From Aureicoccus marinus (lineage in GTDB: Bacteria > Bacteroidota > Bacteroidia > Flavobacteriales > Flavobacteriaceae): 64,000 bases of DNA. The notes beneath the pieces were generated by a model that saw nothing but the letters and a program-made list of their open reading frames with translations, was not told the DNA's origin and ran no database searches. Every line of letters starts with the position of its first letter. The first letter of the stretch is position 1. The translations under genes and the position numbers were made by a program. Shown piece by piece: positions 10,270 to 18,159 of this stretch. The stretch spans positions 501,546 to 565,545 of the forward strand of contig NZ_MQVX01000001.1 in NCBI RefSeq assembly GCF_002954325.1, read 5' to 3'.

Positions 10270-10297
10270 GGCCGCTTCTTAGGAAGTGGCCTTTTTT
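10270..10297 (+). terminator. Intrinsic terminator of the beta-glucan operon
   Basis: A 9-bp stem (10270-10278 with 10283-10291, one G-T pair) and a 4-base loop are followed by six T residues, 29 bp after the GH17 stop codon. Confidence 0.9.
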
Positions 10298-10330
10298 ATG
10301 TGTCCATATCAGTGACTTGAGAGTTCTGTT

Positions 10331-10360
10331 TTGTCAAAATTGACGATTAAACTATATTCG
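10331..10360 (+). promoter_or_regulatory. Promoter with palindromic operator for the TetR-alkB pair
   Basis: TTG at 10331-10333 and TATATTCG at 10353-10360 are 19 bp apart, fitting the Bacteroidota -33/-7 promoter layout (TTG and TAnnTTTG). The palindrome GTCAA-AA-TTGAC (10333-10344) overlaps the -33 element. GTCAAAA recurs at 10360-10366. TetR proteins usually bind palindromes in their own promoters, so autoregulation is likely; that step is inference. Confidence 0.5.
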
Positions 10361-10374
10361 TCAAAACGTAAAAT

Positions 10375-10962
10375 TTGTCAACAGCACGAAATAAATGGCT
10401 CGATGCCGCAGAGGTCACTTTTCAGAAGTACGGTTACCAAAAAACTTCCTTGGAAGCAGTTGCCCAGCAAGCTCAGAAGGCGAAAGGGGCGATTTACTAT
10501 CACTTTGGCAGTAAGGAGCGACTATTTGAGGAGCTGGTCCTCAAAGACCTGGAAAAGGTCAAAAGAACCTTGGAAGAGGTCTTCTTGATGGAAAAAGCAG
10601 ATGCCAAGGAGCGGATCCGCTTTTATATGTTGGCCCGAATGAAAGCCTTTTACGATTCTCCTCATTACCGCGAAACCTTAAGACCCGAATTTTACGAACA
10701 CCACCGATTTATGGACGCCCAAAAAGAGGCGCTGGCTCAGTGGGAAATTGGTCAAATCCTTTCTTTACTCGAAAGAGGAGTTTTAGCAGGGGACCTGGAA
10801 TTACCCGGTGAGCTACGGGTCTATGCTGAGGTTCTGGTCATGCTCTTGCAGGGGCTGGAGGCAGATTTCTTTTTAAAAGGCAATTACGACCGCCTAGAGC
10901 CTCATTTTGATAACCTGATCGCTATTATTACCCGCGGCATTTCACCTTGTCCGCCCAATTAA
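10375..10962 (+). CDS. TetR/AcrR family transcriptional regulator
   Basis: A 195-aa protein with an N-terminal TetR helix-turn-helix: AAEVTFQKYGYQKTSLEAVA, then AKGAIYYHFGSKERLFEELV (residues about 10-56). The variable C-terminal all-helical half would bind the ligand. The only plausible start is TTG at 10375, since no in-frame ATG or GTG precedes the HTH. It sits 10 bp upstream of an AlkB-type hydroxylase gene and probably shares its transcript, which suggests it controls that enzyme in response to a hydrophobic substrate or product. The palindrome in its promoter supports self-repression. Confidence 0.85.
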   Translation: MSTARNKWLDAAEVTFQKYGYQKTSLEAVAQQAQKAKGAIYYHFGSKERLFEELVLKDLEKVKRTLEEVFLMEKADAKERIRFYMLARMKAFYDSPHYRETLRPEFYEHHRFMDAQKEALAQWEIGQILSLLERGVLAGDLELPGELRVYAEVLVMLLQGLEADFFLKGNYDRLEPHFDNLIAIITRGISPCPPN

Positions 10963-10972
10963 TATATATCTC

Positions 10973-12040
10973 ATGCAGCTGATTCAACGTTTCAAGTACC
11001 TTTTTGTCTACACCATTCCCGTAACGGTTTGGATTGCCTTTCATCAGGAGGGCTGGATTACCTTTTTACCACTGATCACCTATTTTGGATTTGTTCCCTT
11101 ATTGGAGTTATTGGTAAGTCCCGACAGTAGTAATTGGGACAAGAGAAAAGAGGAGGATGAAAAAAATCAGGGGCTCTACGACTGGATTCTTTTTGGGACC
11201 GTTCCGGTACAGCTTTTCTTTTTGATTTACTTCTTTGATGTCATCGCTCAGACTCCGTTTGGCAGTCTGGAGTTCTACGGTCGTGTTACGGCGATGGGAT
11301 TTATGTGTGGAGTCGTTGGGATCAATGTAGGTCACGAACTGGGGCATCGCCCGGAGCGCTGGCAACAGTTTTTGGGAGAAATCCTTCTTCTGACTTCCTT
11401 GAACACCCATTTTTTACCTTACCACAATGCCGGACACCACCGCAACGTGGCTACCCCCGAAGATTCAGCAACCGCTCGAAAAAACGAAATTCTCTTTATC
11501 TACTGGTTCCGCTCTCATTTTGGGAGCTACTTGGAAGCGTGGTCTCTGGAAAACGCCCGAATGAAAGCCGAAAACAGATCTATTCTTCACTGGTCAAATC
11601 GAATGGTGATCTATTCCCTGGCGAATATTCTGGTTGTAACGGGCATTTACTTTGCTTACGGAACAGAAGTCCTTTGGGGTTTTCTGGGAGCAGCCGCTCT
11701 AGGGATCATTTTGCTGGAAACGGTCAATTATATCGAACACTACGGACTCTTGAGAAAGAAGAAAGAGAACGGGCGTTATGAGGCCGTTCGTCACCAGCAC
11801 TCCTGGAACTCAGACCATCCCATAGGGCGTACCTTACTATTTAATCTATCTCGTCATTCGGATCACCACTACAACGGAAGTAAAAAATACCAGATACTCA
11901 AGTCCCATCCATCGAGTCCCAAAATGCCCACGGGTTATCCGGGCATGATGCTTTTGGCCCTGGTACCGCCGCTTTGGTTCTTCGTTATGAATAAAAAACT
12001 AGCGCCCTTCCGTCCCGCTCCGGAAGAACTACTCAAATAA
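10973..12040 (+). CDS. alkB: AlkB-type membrane non-heme diiron alkane/fatty-acid hydroxylase
   Basis: Integral-membrane monooxygenase of the alkane 1-monooxygenase family (355 aa). The diiron histidine clusters are complete: HELGHR (His121, His125), HNAGHH (His151, His155, His156) and RHSDHH (His295, His298, His299), plus the AlkB-specific NYIEHYGL between the second and third boxes. Several hydrophobic segments precede the first box. It would hydroxylate the terminal carbon of alkanes or alkyl chains with electrons from a rubredoxin, which is not seen nearby. Neighbours do not prove the substrate. The 3' end overlaps the convergent lactonase gene by 12 bp. Confidence 0.88.
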   Translation: MQLIQRFKYLFVYTIPVTVWIAFHQEGWITFLPLITYFGFVPLLELLVSPDSSNWDKRKEEDEKNQGLYDWILFGTVPVQLFFLIYFFDVIAQTPFGSLEFYGRVTAMGFMCGVVGINVGHELGHRPERWQQFLGEILLLTSLNTHFLPYHNAGHHRNVATPEDSATARKNEILFIYWFRSHFGSYLEAWSLENARMKAENRSILHWSNRMVIYSLANILVVTGIYFAYGTEVLWGFLGAAALGIILLETVNYIEHYGLLRKKKENGRYEAVRHQHSWNSDHPIGRTLLFNLSRHSDHHYNGSKKYQILKSHPSSPKMPTGYPGMMLLALVPPLWFFVMNKKLAPFRPAPEELLK

Positions 12041-13141
12041 AATATAGGTTGGGGTAGGGGCTTCCAATTGATCGGTAAATTCCAATAAACCGGTTTCTTC
12101 GTCCCTTTTAAAGCAGACCAGGGAACCGCTGTCTTGATTTCCGACCACCAAAAATTTACCGTCTGGCGTCAAAGAGAAATTGCGCGGGGTATCTCCACGT
12201 GTTGGGGTCCACTTCACAAGTTTGGTTTTGCCCTGCTCATCCAAAGAGAATACAGCAATACTGTTGTGTCCGCGATTACTGACATACAGAAAGCGTCCGT
12301 CGGGAGATATTTTTACCTCTGCCGTGGTGTTGGCACTTCCATCGTAATCTTCAGGTAAAGTGGGTAAGGAGGATACATAATTCAACCGGCCTTCTTCAAT
12401 GCTGTACTGTGTAATGCGGGAGGTCAATTCATTGAGTACATAGAAGTAAGGCTTTTTGGGGTGAAAAGTGGCGTGGCGCGGGCCTGAACCCGCCGCAACG
12501 ACAATGGAGTCCTGTAATTGAAGGGTGTTGTCTGGGGTAATGGCCGTTAGCCACAAGCGATCTGATCCCAAATCCAAGGTGATCAAATGTTTAGAATCCG
12601 GCCAAAAATGAGTGGAATGGGCGTGGGCCTTCTCCTGGCGTCCTGTGGGGCCGCTCCCTTCAAAGACGAGGGTGTCCAAGGGCTTGGTCAACTGGCCATT
12701 TTCGATGATTTGATGCAAAACAATAGAGCCTCCAGAATAGTTCGAGCTGACAACATAACCTGCTCTGTTCACCGCGATATGGCAAGGGTGCGCTCCGAGC
12801 GTTGCAGAGCTGCTGAGACGTTCAAGACCTGCCTCCGAAATGGCAAAAGAACTCAGTAGACTTTGGGGTGGTGAATTCTCCTCCACAGCCATCAGGTAGG
12901 TGGAGTCCGGCGAAAAGGCGAGAAATGAAGGGTTGAACACCTCTGCCTGTAGCTTGAGATCTGCGAATTGACCTTCACCATCCAGCTTCAGTTTGTATAT
13001 GCCCTCGCTTTCGCCACGGGTATAGGTTCCCAAATAAAATGGATAGGAATTTTGTTTTTGATCTGTTGTACATCCTACTACCATTACTAGCGCTATTAAG
13101 GTGGGGCCTCCTCTTTGAAGGAGGCTTTTTCTTATATCCAT
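12029..13141 (-). CDS. Beta-propeller lactonase lipoprotein (6-phosphogluconolactonase-like)
   Basis: Seven-bladed lactonase-family (PF10282-type) protein of 370 aa with a lipoprotein signal (ALVMVVGCTT). Blade motifs recur, for example NPSFLAFSPDSTYLMAVEE, HPCHIAVNRAGYVVSSNYSGGS, GPRHATFHPKKPYFYVLNE and DTPRNFSLTPDGKFLVVGNQD. The secretion signal argues against a cytosolic pentose-phosphate role and for hydrolysis of sugar lactones in the periplasm. It overlaps the end of the upstream gntP-like gene by 10 bp, so lactone opening and gluconate uptake look coupled. Confidence 0.82.
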   Translation of the reverse strand: MDIRKSLLQRGGPTLIALVMVVGCTTDQKQNSYPFYLGTYTRGESEGIYKLKLDGEGQFADLKLQAEVFNPSFLAFSPDSTYLMAVEENSPPQSLLSSFAISEAGLERLSSSATLGAHPCHIAVNRAGYVVSSNYSGGSIVLHQIIENGQLTKPLDTLVFEGSGPTGRQEKAHAHSTHFWPDSKHLITLDLGSDRLWLTAITPDNTLQLQDSIVVAAGSGPRHATFHPKKPYFYVLNELTSRITQYSIEEGRLNYVSSLPTLPEDYDGSANTTAEVKISPDGRFLYVSNRGHNSIAVFSLDEQGKTKLVKWTPTRGDTPRNFSLTPDGKFLVVGNQDSGSLVCFKRDEETGLLEFTDQLEAPTPTYILFE

Positions 13142-14442
13142 ATAAAATCCAATAAAAGGACACCCGCAAGACCGACTAAACCAATCACCGTTTCCATCAC
13201 GGTCCAGGACCGCAAGGTATCTTTTACACTTAAATTAAAGTACTCTTTAAATAACCAAAACCCGGCATCGTTTACATGCGATAGCATGAGACTCCCAGAG
13301 CCAATTGCCAAAACCATCAGTTCAGGGCTGGTCCCCGTTTTGGCTGCGATGTCCACCGCAATACCGGCAGCGGTTAGGCCAGCAACTGTTGCAGAGCCAA
13401 TCGACACTCGCAAAAGGGTGGCAATTAACCAAACCAAGAGTAAAGGGTGAACCGGCGAATCTGCAGCTAAGTCTGCGATATAGGCGCTGGCTTGACTGTC
13501 TATTAAAACTTGTTTGAGGCCACCGGCTCCGGCAATGACTAATAGGACCATGGTGATGCTGCTGACCGAATTGCTCATCGAATCCATAACCTCTTTCATG
13601 CCCCTGTTTCCACGAAGACCTAAGGTAAAAAGAGCAAAAAGAACAGAAATTAACATGGCGATTACCGGATCCCCAACGATGTGGGCTACAGGAGTGACCG
13701 GGCCTAAATCCATCACCTCGCTCAAGGTGCCTAAAAGGATCAGAAAAACGGGCATAAGGGCCGCTAAGAAACCGATGAAACGAGTAGGTAATTGATCCTC
13801 TGGCAAGGGATCAGAGTAAAAAGCTTTGATCGGATGAGCTTCAATTTTCTTTACGGTCCGGGAAAAAATGGGTCCAGCGACAATGATCGCAGGAATGGCG
13901 ACCAATATGCCATAGGCCAGGGTTTTGCCTAGATTGGCGCCCAGTAATTCTGCCACTCCGGTAGGCCCCGGATGAGGCGGCAGATAACCATGGGTCACAG
14001 ACAAAGAAGCCAGCATGGGCAGTCCCACGTAGAGGAGGGGTAATTTGGTGCTTCGGGCTAGGGTGAAAATAAGGGGGATCATCATCACAAAACCCACCGA
14101 GTAGAAGAGGGGAAGACCGATGATGAAACCGGTGAGCATAAGCGCCCACTGAATGTATTTTCGACCGAACTTATCAATTAAAAAGTTGGTGATTTGTTGG
14201 GCAGCTCCGCTGTCGGCGATAAGTTTCCCCAACATAGCACCCAATCCCAGGATGAGTACCATAAAGCCCAAGGTGGCTCCCATACCATTTTTAATGGCCG
14301 TCACCACTTCTTGAATACTCAATCCCAAACCGAGTCCAACACCAATAGACACGAGAATAAAGGCCAGAAAGGCGTTGAATTTAAAACGAACAGTTAAGAG
14401 AAGCAGCACCAGAATTCCGGCCGCAATGATGAGCAAGGGCAT
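13132..14442 (-). CDS. gntP: GntP family gluconate (or related organic acid) permease
   Basis: A 436-aa inner-membrane transporter of the gluconate:H+ symporter family. It has about 12 or more hydrophobic segments and conserved family stretches LGAMLGKLIADSGAAQQI, GLPLFYSVGFVMMIPLIF, THGYLPPHPGPTGVAELL and GSGSLMLSHVNDAGFWLFKEYF. The start is taken as ATG at 14442 (MPLLIIAAGIL); 27 further codons upstream carry no homology-like sequence and would run into the divergent rpiA promoter region. It is translationally coupled to the lactonase. Other hydroxy acids such as D-glycerate are possible substrates for this family. Confidence 0.85.
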   Translation of the reverse strand: MPLLIIAAGILVLLLLTVRFKFNAFLAFILVSIGVGLGLGLSIQEVVTAIKNGMGATLGFMVLILGLGAMLGKLIADSGAAQQITNFLIDKFGRKYIQWALMLTGFIIGLPLFYSVGFVMMIPLIFTLARSTKLPLLYVGLPMLASLSVTHGYLPPHPGPTGVAELLGANLGKTLAYGILVAIPAIIVAGPIFSRTVKKIEAHPIKAFYSDPLPEDQLPTRFIGFLAALMPVFLILLGTLSEVMDLGPVTPVAHIVGDPVIAMLISVLFALFTLGLRGNRGMKEVMDSMSNSVSSITMVLLVIAGAGGLKQVLIDSQASAYIADLAADSPVHPLLLVWLIATLLRVSIGSATVAGLTAAGIAVDIAAKTGTSPELMVLAIGSGSLMLSHVNDAGFWLFKEYFNLSVKDTLRSWTVMETVIGLVGLAGVLLLDFIWI

Positions 14443-14499
14443 GGTCAGATTTTGCGGGAAGATAGCAGAAAATTGACAATCCACCCTTACCTTCGTTCT

Positions 14500-15198
14500 A
14501 TGGTAAATACCCCGCAAGAACAAAAAAGAAAGGCTGCCTTAGCAGCTCTGGAAGTCATTGAATCAGGAATGAAACTCGGACTGGGAACGGGAAGCACAGC
14601 CGCCTTTATGGTTCGCGGTTTGGGGCAGCTCTATCGAGAGCACAAGCTAAACGATCTGATTTGTGTGCCTACTTCTGTTGCAACCAGGAATTTAGCGCAG
14701 GAGCAGGGATTGCCCCTCACGACAATAAATGATGTGGACCGCTTGGATTTGACCATTGATGGTACTGATGAATTTGATCCGCAGCTGAATTTAATCAAAG
14801 GGGGTGGTGGGGCTCTTTTAAGAGAAAAGATCGTCGCCTCGCTTTCGGACCGTTTTGTTATTATCGCGGACGCCTCTAAAGAAGTTGATCAATTGGGTCG
14901 TTTTCCGCTGCCGGTAGAAGTGGTGCCCTTTGCATGGAAAACAGTGGCCCGGCACATTGAAAACTCTGGTATTCAGGCCCTTTTGAGAGCATCTATGAAT
15001 CCTGGTGATCCCTACAAAACGGATCAAGGAAACTACATATTGGATTTGCAGACCGGAGGCATGCCCGATCTACCCAAGATGAAGTGGATGCTCGAGGGAC
15101 TTCCCGGAGTGGTTGAACACGGACTTTTCTTGGATATGGCCGACGAGGTGTTTCTTGGAAAAGAAGACCGCGTGGAGCGGATTACCAAGACGAACTAA
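14500..15198 (+). CDS. rpiA: Ribose-5-phosphate isomerase A
   Basis: Interconverts ribose 5-phosphate and ribulose 5-phosphate in the pentose phosphate pathway. RpiA signatures are LGTGSTAAFMV near the N terminus, DLTIDGTDEFDP with the catalytic-site acidic residues, and KGGGGALLREKIVA. From ATG 14500 (MVNTPQEQKRKAALAALEV) the protein is 232 aa, the usual RpiA size. A frame-extended start at 14452 would add 16 unrelated residues overlapping the divergent gntP promoter and was discarded. The gene is divergent from the gntP-lactonase pair, 57 bp apart. Confidence 0.93.
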   Translation: MVNTPQEQKRKAALAALEVIESGMKLGLGTGSTAAFMVRGLGQLYREHKLNDLICVPTSVATRNLAQEQGLPLTTINDVDRLDLTIDGTDEFDPQLNLIKGGGGALLREKIVASLSDRFVIIADASKEVDQLGRFPLPVEVVPFAWKTVARHIENSGIQALLRASMNPGDPYKTDQGNYILDLQTGGMPDLPKMKWMLEGLPGVVEHGLFLDMADEVFLGKEDRVERITKTN

Positions 15199-15217
15199 GA
15201 GGGGGATGTACGCTTTT

Positions 15218-15343
15218 CTAGAAGAGAGAGGCAACGGAATCCAGCGCTACGGCAAATCCCCAAAAAACACCTAAACAAACTATTCCAGTTATCATATCTG
15301 CGATGAATTCTGCAAGCAGATCTTTGTTAACTCGTACTTTCAT
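15218..15343 (-). CDS. Small single-span membrane protein (41 aa), unknown function
   Basis: An ATG-started frame of 41 codons reads MKVRVNKDLL, then an amphipathic stretch AEFIADMITG, then IVCLGVFWGFAVAL as a probable transmembrane helix, ending VASLF. The charged N terminus followed by one hydrophobic helix is typical of real small membrane proteins. It fills most of an otherwise empty gap between rpiA and the TPR gene. I do not recognise a family. Chance occurrence cannot be excluded without homologues. Confidence 0.45.
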   Translation of the reverse strand: MKVRVNKDLLAEFIADMITGIVCLGVFWGFAVALDSVASLF

Positions 15344-15446
15344 GGTTGATGGTTTTAGTCCAGATCCTATGGATCTATTGTAAAATTAGAGGGGCTTAAG
15401 TGTCGATCGCCGAGCGACTTATTTTGTTATTAACAAGTAATGAACA

Positions 15447-15473
15447 GAAAAAACGCCGCAATTTGCGGCGTTT
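15447..15473 (-). terminator. Intrinsic terminator downstream of the TPR gene
   Basis: A 10-bp perfect stem (15451-15460 with 15464-15473) and a 3-base loop are followed on the minus strand by a run of T. It begins 3 bp after the TPR stop codon. Confidence 0.85.
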
Positions 15474-15475
15474 AA

Positions 15476-16045
15476 TCATGCTCCTTTCTTCTTTTTATTT
15501 GACTTTTTTTTACGTCTTTTTTTCGGGAGCTTGTTCTTCACCCGAGTGATTTCTTCCTCGGCAAACCGAACAAAGTCATTGTTGAAAGCTAGGCCTTTAC
15601 TGCGCTTCAAAGCAGAAATCGCAGAAGTAAATTGGCCAAGACCTTCGTACAATTGCCCTTGCAATAAATGCAAGGTGGCTTTATCGGTTCCCTTTATGGT
15701 CAAAGCGAAATCAATCAATCGCTGAGCCTGATCATAATCTTCGTTAGCGAGTAACAAGCGGATGTAGTCAGGGTAAATGCCCGGCATTTCCAACTGACTG
15801 CTCATCGCTTTTTCGTAACAAGACTTCGCCGCATTGTAGTCCTCCAATTGCTCGGAATAGACCCGAGCCATAAGGCACAATGCTTTGGTGTTATCCGGCT
15901 CAAACGATAAGGCGTAATTCAACGCCTCAATCGCCTCTTCCAGTTCATAAGGATAGGCATCCAGGGCTTTAAACAAATAGGTGTTGAATACGTTTTCCAC
16001 GGTACTCGAATTAATGATTAATAAATACGGGCTTCCGGGACTCAT
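15476..16045 (-). CDS. Tetratricopeptide-repeat protein
   Basis: A 189-aa protein with about four TPR-like helical pairs: LEEAIEALNYALSFEPDNTKAL, DYNAAKSCYEKAM, DYDQAQRLIDFALTI and QFTSAISALKRSK. It ends in an extremely basic tail (KKRRKKKSNKKKKGA). No signal peptide is visible, so it is probably cytosolic, acting as a protein-interaction scaffold. The basic tail could contact RNA or membranes (inference). The start at 16045 (MSPGSPYLL) is the only upstream ATG. The transcript may carry, or be preceded by, the structured RNA at 16083-16243. Confidence 0.7.
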   Translation of the reverse strand: MSPGSPYLLIINSSTVENVFNTYLFKALDAYPYELEEAIEALNYALSFEPDNTKALCLMARVYSEQLEDYNAAKSCYEKAMSSQLEMPGIYPDYIRLLLANEDYDQAQRLIDFALTIKGTDKATLHLLQGQLYEGLGQFTSAISALKRSKGLAFNNDFVRFAEEEITRVKNKLPKKRRKKKSNKKKKGA

Positions 16046-16082
16046 GGGAAGTGTTCCGGTACAGGGAATGGGAAACGTGTAG

Positions 16083-16122
16083 AAAAAAAGAATCCGAAAC
16101 CCTGAGATCAGTGCTTCGGATT
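16083..16122 (-). terminator. Terminator of the candidate small RNA
   Basis: An 8-bp stem (16091-16098 with 16115-16122), with an inner CTGA/TCAG stem in its loop, is followed on the minus strand by seven T residues (16083-16089). Confidence 0.8.
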
Positions 16123-16243
16123 ACTTCCCTAGTGAAAGTACGCTAGGAGAAATACCGAAGCCACGTTCCGCTGCCTAGCAGGGAACTCACGAACTGTGTA
16201 AACTGTTTAGTACGCATTGGACTTCATTTTGTTTATAACGAGA
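16083..16243 (-). ncRNA. Candidate structured small RNA (possibly 6S-like) upstream of the TPR gene
   Basis: On the minus strand this gene-free stretch contains nested pairing. ttccct at 16125-16130 pairs with agggaa at 16180-16185. gctagg at 16142-16147 pairs with cctagc at 16174-16179. A terminator hairpin with a T7 tail closes the 3' end. A GATCTTTG near-match to the -7 box at 16246-16253 is placed to start the RNA near 16243. A free-standing RNA of about 160 nt in Flavobacteria could be a 6S RNA, but I cannot confirm that from sequence alone. It may instead be a leader that attenuates the TPR gene, which starts 36 nt beyond the terminator. Confidence 0.45.
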
Positions 16244-16342
16244 GGCAAAGATCTAAAAATTCTCCTAACTGCCTCATAGAAAGAGTCTAAATTAAGAATG
16301 AGGTTGTGCATAATTCACCTGTAAGGAAAGGACCAAATCTCC

Positions 16343-16350
16343 TACTTTTG
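16343..16350 (+). promoter_or_regulatory. Possible -7 box for trxB
   Basis: TACTTTTG matches the Bacteroidota -7 consensus TAnnTTTG and lies 19 bp before the trxB ATG. No TTG is seen at the expected -33 distance, so this is tentative. Confidence 0.4.
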
Positions 16351-16369
16351 TAAGATTACTAATTGCTAG

Positions 16370-17335
16370 ATGAACAATACAATGAGTGAAGGAATAGAAC
16401 GCATCAAAACCTTGATTATCGGATCCGGTCCTGCGGGATATACTGCGGCAATTTATGCAGCGAGAGCAGATTTAAAGCCGGTCGTTTATACGGGTATGGA
16501 GCCTGGAGGTCAGTTGACCACAACAACGGAAGTAGACAACTTCCCCGGTTACCCCGAAGGAGTTGACGGTCCGAGTATGATGGTCGATTTGCAAAAGCAA
16601 GCAGAGCGTTTTGGAACAGAGGTGCGTATTGGAATGATCACCTCAATTGAGTTGAGCGACCAGGCTGGTGGTATTCACAAGGCCATGGTGGACGATAAAA
16701 CCCCTATTGAAGCCGAAACGGTTATTATTTCGACGGGAGCTTCAGCCAAATACCTTGGACTGCCTAGCGAGCAACGCTTGCGCGGTGGAGGGGTATCGGC
16801 CTGTGCGGTTTGTGATGGCTTCTTTTACAAGGGGCAGGAGGTTGCTATCGTCGGAGGTGGAGATACGGCAGCGGAAGAGGCGTCTTACTTGGCGAATATT
16901 TGTAGCAAGGTCACCATGTTGGTTCGCAAGGATCACATGCGGGCTTCCAAGGCCATGCAGCACCGCGTCAACAGTCTCGAGAATATTGAGATTCGGTACA
17001 ATACAGAAATCGAAGAAGTACTAGGAGAACAGGTAGTAGAAGGCATCCGCGTGGTCAATAACCAAAGTGGTGCTACCGAGAACATTCCAATCACCGGTCT
17101 TTTTATCGCGATTGGTCATACTCCAAACACTTCGATTTTCGAGGGGCAACTGGACATGGATGATACGGGTTACATCCAGACGGTAGGAAAGTCTACCAAA
17201 ACCAATAAGCCCGGAGTTTTCGCTTCCGGAGATGTTCAGGACAAAGAGTACCGTCAGGCCATTACTGCGGCCGGAACTGGATGTATGGCGGCTTTGGATG
17301 CAGAGCGTTATTTGGCACTAGTAGAGTCCAATTAA
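16370..17335 (+). CDS. trxB: Thioredoxin-disulfide reductase
   Basis: Flavoenzyme that reduces thioredoxin with NADPH in the cytosol. FAD-binding GSGPAGYTAAIYAAR lies near residue 18. The redox-active motif ACAVCDG has Cys145 and Cys148, and the NADPH-binding GGGDTAAEEA follows it. The C-terminal FAD contact VFASGDVQDKEYRQAITAAG is also present. The 321-aa length is standard. An in-frame ATG at 16382 (MSEGIERIK) is an alternative start; the first ATG is kept because it fits the -7 box spacing. Monocistronic, closed by a terminator shared with the convergent gene. Confidence 0.95.
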   Translation: MNNTMSEGIERIKTLIIGSGPAGYTAAIYAARADLKPVVYTGMEPGGQLTTTTEVDNFPGYPEGVDGPSMMVDLQKQAERFGTEVRIGMITSIELSDQAGGIHKAMVDDKTPIEAETVIISTGASAKYLGLPSEQRLRGGGVSACAVCDGFFYKGQEVAIVGGGDTAAEEASYLANICSKVTMLVRKDHMRASKAMQHRVNSLENIEIRYNTEIEEVLGEQVVEGIRVVNNQSGATENIPITGLFIAIGHTPNTSIFEGQLDMDDTGYIQTVGKSTKTNKPGVFASGDVQDKEYRQAITAAGTGCMAALDAERYLALVESN

Positions 17336-17354
17336 CAAGATATTGAAGCAATTA

Positions 17355-17382
17355 AAAAAGGCAGCCCTTGGGCTGCCTTTTC
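17355..17382. terminator. Bidirectional terminator between trxB and the head-GIN gene
   Basis: An 8-bp GC-rich perfect stem (17360-17367 with 17370-17377) is flanked by A-rich sequence on the left and T-rich sequence on the right. It can serve both the plus-strand trxB and the minus-strand gene ending at 17403. Confidence 0.85.
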
Positions 17383-17402
17383 TCGTTTATATACTGGGTA
17401 GA

Positions 17403-18125
17403 TTAGATCTTACTCACATTACCAGAAACTGAATTGCTCTGAGAAACCTTGGGTTCACCTTTGTAGGCAATGTTTCCTCCGCTGCTTGCATTGGCGGTAA
17501 GGGATTCTGTTACAAAGATGCGAACATCTGCGCCTGAACTGGCCGACGCGGTGCAGTTCTTGGTTTCGAAATCTTGAGCTCTAATATTCGATCCTGAAGA
17601 AGCATCTGCACTTAATTCAGAAGCTTCACCGGTGATTTGAATCATGGCTCCACTGCTGGAATCTACTTCAACCGACTTGGCCTGGATACTGGCAATGAGG
17701 TCAGAACCACTGCTGGCATCCAATTCAATCTCATCCGCCTGAATCGTTCCTTTGACTTCTAAGTCAGCTCCGCTGGAGGAGGCCAAGGCAGAAACGGCCG
17801 GCATGGTGATGTAGATATTTTTGGTTGCATTTCCGATGTTCTCTTTGGTGTGAACACGAAGCTTTCCGTTACTGATATCGGTGGCGATGAGGTCGATGAT
17901 GTTCTCATCCGCTTCTACGCGAATTTCAAAATCAGTTCCTTGGGCAACATAGACATCAAGTCCTTCTGATGCAGAAACCTTGGTGAATTCTTCACTAACT
18001 GTTCTTGTTTGTTCTGCCACTACACCGTTTCCTGCTTTTCCAGCGCCAAAATTGACATCAAAAGCACAGGAGGCCGTGGTAAGGGCTAAAAGAACTACGG
18101 CTAATCCTTTTACGATCGTTTTCAT
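17403..18125 (-). CDS. Head GIN domain (DUF2807) lipoprotein
   Basis: A 240-aa envelope lipoprotein (signal ending LTTASCAFD). The rest is a right-handed beta-helix-like DUF2807 domain with Ser/Gly-rich rungs repeated about every 20 residues: ALASSSGADLEV, ELDASSGSDLIA, EVDSSSGAMIQI, SADASSGSNIRA, TASASSGADVRI and TANASSGGNIAY. Such proteins are annotated as putative autotransporter adhesins, but function is unknown. It lies downstream of pspC and padR-type genes and also has its own promoter at 18160-18230 with a LytTR-type repeat pair. This suggests control by the two-component system at 32548-35727. Confidence 0.82.
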   Translation of the reverse strand: MKTIVKGLAVVLLALTTASCAFDVNFGAGKAGNGVVAEQTRTVSEEFTKVSASEGLDVYVAQGTDFEIRVEADENIIDLIATDISNGKLRVHTKENIGNATKNIYITMPAVSALASSSGADLEVKGTIQADEIELDASSGSDLIASIQAKSVEVDSSSGAMIQITGEASELSADASSGSNIRAQDFETKNCTASASSGADVRIFVTESLTANASSGGNIAYKGEPKVSQSNSVSGNVSKI

Positions 18126-18159
18126 AATTGTGTTTTGTTTTTAGATTGATTCTTTGAGA

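Noticed and set aside
13106..13131. Terminator-like hairpin with T run on the plus strand
   Set aside because: It lies inside the start of the lactonase coding sequence, antisense to it, and 1 kb from any plus-strand gene; probably chance.
14473..14495. TTG and TACCTTCG as a full -33/-7 promoter for rpiA
   Set aside because: The spacing is 12 bp, well short of the 17-23 bp usual for Bacteroidota; only the -7-like part is plausible.
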